A stretch of DNA of 64,000 bases from Asterias rubens (Eukaryota > Echinodermata > Asteroidea > Forcipulatida > Asteriidae). Each line of letters begins with the position of its first letter. Position 1 is the first letter of the stretch. The stretch is from NCBI RefSeq assembly GCF_902459465.1, contig NC_047066.1, positions 1,550,001 to 1,614,000 on the forward strand, in the 5' to 3' direction. The position numbers and the translations under genes are program-made. The notes under the pieces are model-generated. The model had not been told where the DNA came from, made no database searches, and saw only the letters and a program-made list of their open reading frames with translations. Positions 57,368 through 64,000 of this stretch are shown one piece after another.

Positions 57368-59117
57368 CGCGTGTTTGTTCCTTGCAACATTTTGGCTCTA
57401 TAAACTATGTACATGTACCTGGGCTGAGCAGGGAAAACTCACTTCATACTAAGTAGTTGAGAACCAGTTGCAAGCAATGTATATCACATGGCACTGTGTA
57501 GGTAACCAGCTTATGCTGAGCATGATTTTCTTGGTATTGGATCTGTTCTACAGCTGTTCAATTTACTTAACTTTTTCAGTAAAAAGGCATTCCTCTTTTG
57601 CTTGTTATTTATAAATTAGTTTCTAACCAAATGTTGAATTTAATCTTCTCGTACTTTTAAATAGTAAAACAATAATATTTGTATTTATCTTCAACTAGAC
57701 TGACAGATACTATACATATAACTCTGAATAGTAAATTTAAATCTTGGTTTTCGTAAACTATTACACACCTGCTCTTCTTCAATGCTAAAGCAAACTCTGA
57801 GGTGTCTTCAACTTACCAGAATCACACAATATGCAATAACATGATACAATTAGATCTGAGGCATTGCATGGTGAGGTTTTTTTTTTTTTTTTTTGGTGGA
57901 CCACTGAGTGTAAATTGTTATCTTCTTTTGTTGTGTACATGTTTAACTTATTTCATACTTGTCTTGCTTTATTCTACTGCCACAGAGTAGATTTCAGAAT
58001 TTTGAAACAATAGTTCTGAAAAGAACTGTCCTACAAGTACTTGTTAACGAAGTTGGAAATGATAGAAAAAACAGTTAGCAAGGCATTTTATCAAGGGAAC
58101 AATTCTCACAACATGGTGTTACAGCAAACTAAGTATACAATGATACAACGCCGTATACACCATTAGGTTCTGACACCCCCCCCCCCCCCCCTCTAACGTG
58201 TCATACTCACGAGGTGGGGTTGTTGATAACAGCTTCGAATTCTTAAAAAAGTAAAATTTTAAACAACTTTAAACAAATCTAAATTGACATTAAAATAGTT
58301 TGTTATTAATAATTATAAACCCATTGTCTCTTTACACTGCTGCATTTCCAATTTATGCCAATATAATTATGGCAATTTTTCGGACGGAAAATATTGTCAG
58401 GCATGTTGGTGATCTTTCTTCAGTTATGGTACCAAGACGGTAAGCTTTAATTAGGTCAACCATCGGTTTATTATTCGTATCAATTCAAGAAAAATCTGTC
58501 GGAGATTCTATTCACCATGGGATATTATAACGTGGGCTGAATGAGGAAGATTCAAAAGAGGGCGCTGTACACAGTCCGCCCTAATTAAAGGGAGGACCAT
58601 GGGGGTGAACCCCACCAAATAATCTCCCATAGCACACAGTGCAAAGTGCTAAATATTCAAAAATACACGAAAAATACTTAAAAGTCTCACAGCTTTTAAC
58701 TTGAAAGGGAAAACAAATTATTGATTGACTCTTGAACTTTTATTCTCTGCTCAATTTTATATGGGGAGTCCCTGGGCCCGTCGAGTTATTCTCCCTCCAA
58801 GTTAAAAACACCCCTTCAACAAGTCTAATATTTTCAAAACGTCCGAGCATCAATCTTGAAAATGTCCCTACACCTCTCAGCAAATAGGACCATTTATTTC
58901 AGGGCCTATGTCATCCAAAATGCCTCAAGCTGGAAGTCAACAACCCCGGGTCACAATGGGACAACATTTTTACACTGAAACACTTTCTGGGGGCTCTCAA
59001 ATCTGTCTGATATAGAATATTTTCAGGGCCTACAAATTATGAATGAGCTCGACGCTCTGTTTTCTCCTATTTGATGGGGTGCACCCCGCGGGGAGGACAG
59101 AATCTCGGAGACAGAAT
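57368..59117. other. Non-coding
   Basis: No gene recognised. 58010-58150 contains a weak element R match (AGTTCTGAAAAGAACTG; ACAACATGGTGTTACAGCAA). Homopolymers: T run at about 57878-57893, C run at about 58177-58190. The rest shows nothing I can match. Confidence 0.5.
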
Positions 59118-59268
59118 CCCGTGCCACACTAGTCTTGACCCAAGACGTCAAGCTCGCCAGTCAAGTTGGTTAAATCATACCGTAAGAGAGCACACTCTAG
59201 CGATTTTCAACTGAACGTAGTACACTGTCCACTATCATGCACTGACGTCTTGGCCCGAGACTACTGCC
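59118..59268. mobile_element. MITE-like element with AGTCTTGACCCAAGAC ends
   Basis: Inverted palindromic ends ACTAGTCTTGACCCAAGACG and GACGTCTTGGCCCGAGACTA. The interior is shared with 6657-6815. Confidence 0.65.
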
Positions 59269-59486
59269 ACACTGACCCCATGACACAGTACATTATTAAT
59301 TTTTTATCAAATAGAACCGCTCACATGTATACCTTTCGAAAAACAAGTTTGTTTCCTTTCTACCACCAGCCTGTGTTCGCCCGCAGGTATAGAATTAATT
59401 AAGGTTACTCTCAACAATTGAACCTGAACGTGTAGCACGTAGACATATACCTTGACCTTCTTTTGTTTAAAAGAGCAATGGAGAGC

Positions 59487-59670
59487 TGGGCCCAATTTCA
59501 TGGCTCTGCTAACCGCCGAACGTAGAATGCCTAGTAACGTGGAGTACGCACGCACACAAGCCAAAATTCGCCGGAACCCGTGAAATACGCTTGCCGAAAG
59601 CACAGAATTCCCTGCTTCCGTAAGGGCCGATTCTGTCCTTACGGTAAGCAGAGCCATGAAATTGGGCCCA
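59487..59670. mobile_element. MITE, GGGCCCAATTTCAT family, well preserved
   Basis: GGGCCCAATTTCATGGCTCT and the inverse AGAGCCATGAAATTGGGCCC are 20-bp perfect ends, with TAGAATGCCTAGTAACGTGG inside. Minus-strand frames of 116 and 164 codons that cross it are spurious. Confidence 0.85.
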
Positions 59671-59681
59671 GTTGATAGTGT

Positions 59682-59937
59682 AAAACATTATGAGAAACGG
59701 CTCCCTCTGAAGTAACGTTTGTAAGAAAGAGATAGTTCGATCATCGCTCAATAGCTGAAGCCTTTTTGTTATGGATCTGAAAGTACACACTTGTGCTTTT
59801 TGTTCTTTCATTATTTTCTTGCAACTGCGATGAACAATAAATTGAGTCAAACGTTTCACAAGTTTGATGTAAATGTTGCAGCACACCGAGCGAGAATACC
59901 GGTCTTTGACCATTACCAAACGTGTCCAGTGCCTTTT
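59682..59937 (+). mobile_element. MITE M1, partial copy
   Basis: AAAACATTATGAGAAACGGC, CTCCCTCTGAAGTAACG and GGTCTTTGACCATTACCAAA to GTGTCCAGTGCC match M1. The left end is replaced by the neighbouring MITE. Confidence 0.75.
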
Positions 59938-60850
59938 ACATGCGATCACACGTTTTTTGTTATAAACCTGTATTGCAACGTGGTTGTGGTCGGGGGTAAA
60001 CAATTTTTGTGAGTTTACAATACACCGTTTTTATGACTCGATGCCATAGTGTCAAAATGAATGTCATCAACAAAACCCCTTCTCCAGGAGACTATTTCAC
60101 ATTTAGAGAAAACATTTTTTGGAGAGCTTACATGTATATATAGAGACACTGTGTGAGACTTTTAAGTCAGTGTTATATTATTCATCTTTATACATTGCAA
60201 AAAGAATGATAGAAAGTTTTAGATTAAAAAATCAAAAAAAAAAATTCCTTTGTCAAATATTCATGAAATAATTTTTTTCGGAGAAATTTTTACTCTCGTG
60301 TACATTTTACCCGAATCCCAGGTCCCATGGTGCCTGACCCATTTCTGGATCAGGCTGAACCTAGACTTGACTCAAGTCGCAATCCCGTGCCATCGCCAGA
60401 AAACTATTGCTCTGTAAAGCTCTGGATTCCCAAACCTTTTCCCATTCTCGGGACCGCATTTTGGTGCAGCCATCATGGTGCAGCCATCTTGAAATTCTCC
60501 CATTTTATCAATGATACCAAATCGAGGCTGGTAGGAGAAAATAGTCCGGGTCTTATTTTCAAAATTATGAATAGCATTCATTATATTGTTATTCGTTACG
60601 AAGAAAATTACCGCGATGGAGACAGCATGATAAAGGGTTAATACGGCTTGTTTGGTAGTAGTTGGTGCGATATGCTTATAGAGACCTCTCTCACTCGAGT
60701 CAAGTCTAGGCTCACCTGGAAACTGGTTGTCCTAAATATTATATATATATGTGTTTTAAGCTAAGATTAAATCTGTGTAAGTGTGACAAATGTTTACACA
60801 TTTTTAACCCAGTCGTCTTAAGTGCTGGCTTTGAGAATGTTCCACTCACA
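59938..60850. other. Non-coding
   Basis: No gene recognised. CCTAGACTTGACTCAAGTCG (60359) and CTCGAGTCAAGTCTAGG (60695) are inverted, so 60359-60712 may be a MITE of about 350 bp related to 42581-42663. Confidence 0.5.
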
Positions 60851-61032
60851 GGCCCTTTTCGAAACCACGGCTTCGGCTCATGATTCGACACAGGCTAGCT
60901 TGGCCCTGCGGAAGTTGTTTTGACAATACATATCGCGCGTGCTTTGCGTACGCACTCACCAGCTTCAGACGAGAGAGCGGACGGAAGCGTAAAGCCGAAT
61001 CCAAAGCTGAAGCCGTGAGTTCGAAAAGGGCC
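60851..61032. mobile_element. MITE, GGCCCTTTTCGAAACCACGG ends
   Basis: GGCCCTTTTCGAAACCACGG with CTTCGG, and the inverse GCCGTGAGTTCGAAAAGGGC bound 182 bp immediately 3' of the PTCHD3-like stop codon (on the minus strand), so it may lie in that gene's 3' UTR. Confidence 0.85.
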
Positions 61033-61121
61033 ATATAATTAAAGACGTACAAGTTAATACACAGGCTGAGGATACGGCGACGTTTGTCTAGCGGCCAACC
61101 TCCTCCCATTTGGCATTTGAT

Positions 61122-62845
61122 CTACCGGCGATCTAACCCTCTCGTCGGAGGATAAGCAATGAACCCGGGGTTCCATATAGGAACTATTTTTGTAGCTGCT
61201 CTTTTAATGTCAATGGGTACGGGGTTTTCCCTATCAGGGAACTGGTCAGTATTCTGCTCCTTTGCCGGAATGATGAGCATAAGGAAGACGGGAATAAAGA
61301 CAATACCGTGAAGTGTTCCCAAAGTGATCACGAGAAACATTGTCTTAAAGAAAGTCCGGAAGATGTAAGTTTCTGAGAATGCGAGGATTAAGATGCCTAG
61401 AATAGTGGTAAGGGATCCCTGAACGATGGGCATACCGAGGGAGTAGAGAGCGTGGATGGCATTCTCACGACGTGAGCCTTGATTCCCTGATACGTAGGCG
61501 TAGCTGATGTGTGCGGAGAAGTCCACACTGAAACCTATGCAGATAATGAGGTTGATCATGGAGATGTTATCGAGGTTCACATCCCAATGAGCCATGAAGC
61601 CGACCACCCCAGTCACGATGGATGTTAGAGAGAGAGTGACGAGGATAGAACAGATGGGGTTTGGGATCATCAGTAGAGATACAACAAACATGGCGCCGAT
61701 GGCGATACCAAGATTTTGCATGGTGTTTGGATAGATTGCAATAAACTGGTCAAAGAAGATAAAATTTGGATTGTAGACAATGGCCGGGATCTCGGCATCA
61801 TTTGCAACTTCCCTCAGCGTTGTCATCATAGAACTCTCTTTATTTGTGGTATCTAAATCTTTAGTGGTAACAAAGAATCTTGAAGAGTCAATACTAGTGT
61901 TATCTTTGTTAAATACAATATCCATAGAGTAATGTTGGTAGGCGGGGTGTTTGAGAAAACTATCCCTGAGTGTGTTGATAAACTGGGTCTGGGTTGGTTC
62001 ATGTAACCCATTCAACTTGAGGAACGAGAGATAGGCACGAAGCCAGGATGAAGAGAGGTTCTCTTCCTTGCCGTGGACATACTCAGTCTCCTCCATCTTG
62101 ACAAGAGTCTGCTCCATGATGTCCTGTATGCTTGGATGCCAGCTGTCTTTTGGCTCTGTAAAAACTAAGGCGATTTGAGGGCCGTACGATGTGAAATAGA
62201 AACGCGCATCATCTAAGTAGTTAGCCCCATACGAGTCATCACGCGCTAAGTTCCTGAGACTCAGTCCCATCTCGATCTGTGTACATCCAAAGATAGCTAT
62301 GGCCAAGTAGCCACAATACAGCACTATAACGATCAATACCATCCACCAACTTGTGATGATAGGCCCGTAGAACCTCTTGAAGAATACCATCACACCATGC
62401 TCACTTGTGGGTATTATCCGTGAGGATGGTTGCCGGGTAGCATGACCACTGTCGACGTGGGGGCCCCCACGTTGCTCCGGAGTACCCGAACGAGAGATGA
62501 TAAAGATAGAATTTTGTTCCATCTTAGACTTGACCTTATAGCAACACAAGCAGTGTCTGTTCGCCGCCTCCCGCCGACCGGTCAATACCATACAAGCCCC
62601 GAAGAATGTTATCTGAAACAGGTAATCAAAGAGAACAGCAGTACCCAAATACAAACAAAATATCCTCACAGACTTAAAAACTGTGATGGTTCCAATCCCA
62701 AAGGCCAAGCCATCAGTCACAGACGTTATGGTAATAGACATGGCGGCCTCGGAGAATGCTTCACGCATGCGTTGTTCCACAGTCAGTCTGGTGCTCGTCT
62801 TGCGCCAAGCAGCTAACATAATGAACATATCATCAACTCCAATGC
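61122..62845 (-). CDS. PTCHD3-like Patched-domain protein, last exon
   Basis: C-terminal 573 residues of a Patched/RND-family protein. It begins at an acceptor (TTTTTTCAG, phase 1) at 62846-62847 with GIGVDDMFIM, the fourth membrane segment of the sterol-sensing domain with its GxxxDD acidic pair. Then follow two more membrane segments, a cytosolic loop, a seventh membrane segment (WWMVLIVIVLYCGY), a large extracellular loop, and a five-segment bundle containing GFSVDFSAHISYA, typical of PTCHD3 relatives. It ends GLDRR, stop at 61122. Translation upstream of 62845 is intronic. The first exon must lie to the right of the window if this is a normal gene. The exon would fit the donor at 8681 exactly, to give about 909 residues. 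Confidence 0.93.
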
Positions 62846-62915
62846 CTGAAAAAAGAAGAACACAAACGAAACTAGGGGTTATGGTTTGTATTACAACACA
62901 AAAACAATGAGTTAA

Positions 62916-63170
62916 AGGCACTGTACACGTACTTTAGTAATCGTCAAAGACCAGTGTTCTCACTTGGTGTATCCCATCATAAGCATCAAATGACAAGCCT
63001 GTGAACATTAATTGGGCTCAATCGGTCATCGAAGTTGCGAGAAAATGATGAAAGAAAAACACCCTTGTTGGACGAATTTGTGTGCTTTCAGAAAGGAATA
63101 AAAGACTTCTAGCTACAAGTCTTATTATTTTAGTGAGAATTTACCCCTTTCTGCTTAAAGTAATGACTTG
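62916..63170 (-). mobile_element. MITE M1, diverged copy in the PTCHD3-like intron
   Basis: TTAA at 62912-62915, then AGGCACTGTACACGTACTTT, AATCGTCAAAGACCAGTGTT and GGCTCAATCGGTCATCGAAG TTGCGAG match the right part of M1 in reverse. The far end is not clear. Confidence 0.7.
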
Positions 63171-63273
63171 ATAGCTATTGGTTTTATGCTTTTGATTTAA
63201 AAAAAAAAAAAACATGTTCCAATTAGTTCTCATAAATCACACACAAAAACAGACATGACAGAAAATCACATGT

Positions 63274-63730
63274 TTATGTGGTGAATAATGAAACGTAGGT
63301 GTACAGGCAGGATTTGTTCTTGAACATGAATTTACCAAAGTTCAGACGATACAGGTCATTAAATTTGAGCACCTTAAGTTCGGCAAATATAGGAGCTGAA
63401 TTAGATAGATAATTGGCTTTTGTAATAATTCTAACGGCTTTCTTTTGCAATAGTAAAAGTTTGTTACATAGTGCCTTTCCGTGACCCCAGGATAATATTG
63501 CGTAATTTAAATATGAAAGAATGAATGCATTGTATAAAGTTAACAAAATCTTTTGCGGTAGAAAATATTTCAATCTATTCATAATACCAACATTTGTTGA
63601 GATTCTGGTGGTTAAAACATCTATGTGTTTTTTCCAGGACAAGTTCTCATCAATATTAATACCTAAGAATTTACAACTCTTTGTTTGGTTGAGAGCACTA
63701 CCATTTAAACAGAGGGGTACATGGCGCACA
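63274..63730 (-). pseudogene. LINE reverse-transcriptase C-terminal fragment
   Basis: The frame encodes CKFLGINIDENLSWKKHID, RISTNVGIMNRLKYFLP, YNAFILSYLNYAILSWG and LQKKAVRIITKA, the C-terminal RT region of a non-LTR retrotransposon. It is cut on its 5' side (63730) by an M1 MITE and has no clear A tail on its 3' side. Confidence 0.85.
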
Positions 63731-64000
63731 TATTGGTAATTACTCAAAATATTTATTAGCATAAAACCTTACTTGGTAACGAGTAATGGGGAGAGGTTGG
63801 TAATATAAAACATTGTGCGAAACGGCTTCCTCTGAAGTGGAGTAGTTTTCGATAAGGAAGTAATTTTCCCCGAATTTGATTTCGAGAACTCAGATTTAGA
63901 ATTTGGGGTCTCGAAATCAAGCGCGTCTGACCTGACGCACACAACTTCGTGTGACAAGGGTTAATTTTTTCTTTCATTGTTATCTCGCAACTTCGACGAC
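63731..64000 (+). mobile_element. MITE M1, copy cut by the window end
   Basis: TATTGGTAATTACTCAAAAT through GGGGAGAGGTTGGTAATATA, CTCCCTCTGAAGTGG-like tract and TCGCAACTTCGACGAC match the 14442 copy up to the window edge. It interrupts the LINE fragment. Confidence 0.85.

Noticed and set aside
59307..60003. Two long minus-strand frames (116 and 164 codons)
   Set aside because: They run through the GGGCCCAATTTCAT MITE and an M1 copy.
62846..62921. PTCHD3-like start at the methionine at 62921
   Set aside because: A TTTTTTCAG acceptor at 62846 and the mid-domain junction show this part is intronic.

Overview
This is a eukaryotic, intron-bearing and repeat-rich window. The gene content (an animal-type iterative type I polyketide synthase, an Arp2/3 complex subunit and Patched-domain proteins) and the repeat content (tRNA-derived SINEs, CR1/L2-like LINE tails and very many small hairpin or inverted-repeat elements) point to an invertebrate deuterostome. 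An echinoderm, and most likely a sea star, is my best guess; that is inference from repeat style and gene set, not a database match.

Layout. 1-6.4 kb: a 20/21-bp minisatellite, a three-copy 199-bp tandem repeat and two related copies of a modular repeat with paired hairpins. 6.4-14.8 kb: mostly non-coding, with exon 1 of a PTCHD3-like gene on the minus strand (9686-8681) and a dead LINE tail. 14.9-22.8 kb: a four-exon, plus-strand polyketide synthase (KS-AT-DH-degenerate ER-KR-ACP-TE, about 2472 residues) that carries an apparent 2-nt deletion in exon 1. 22.8-34.2 kb: no recognised gene; SINEs, MITEs and nested elements. 34.2-38.5 kb: an 85-bp tandem array that looks like one internally expanded hairpin element. 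38.5-48.3 kb: more repeats and a few unassigned exon-like segments. 48.3-56.5 kb: a complete six-exon ARPC3 gene with MITE-filled introns. 56.5-61 kb: repeats. 61.1-62.8 kb: the C-terminal exon of a PTCHD3-like gene, minus strand. 62.9-64 kb: a MITE, a LINE fragment and another MITE.

Gene relations. The two PTCHD3-like exons fit each other exactly (phase 1 donor, phase 1 acceptor, a conserved junction, about 909 residues in total), but they lie in the wrong order for one minus-strand gene. They therefore belong either to two tandem paralogues whose other halves lie outside the window, or to a misassembled locus. ARPC3 is a housekeeping cytoskeletal gene with no functional link to its neighbours. 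The PKS is the most notable gene: all catalytic residues of KS, AT, DH, KR, ACP and TE are present while the enoylreductase has lost its cofactor glycines, which suggests an unsaturated (polyene or aromatic) product.
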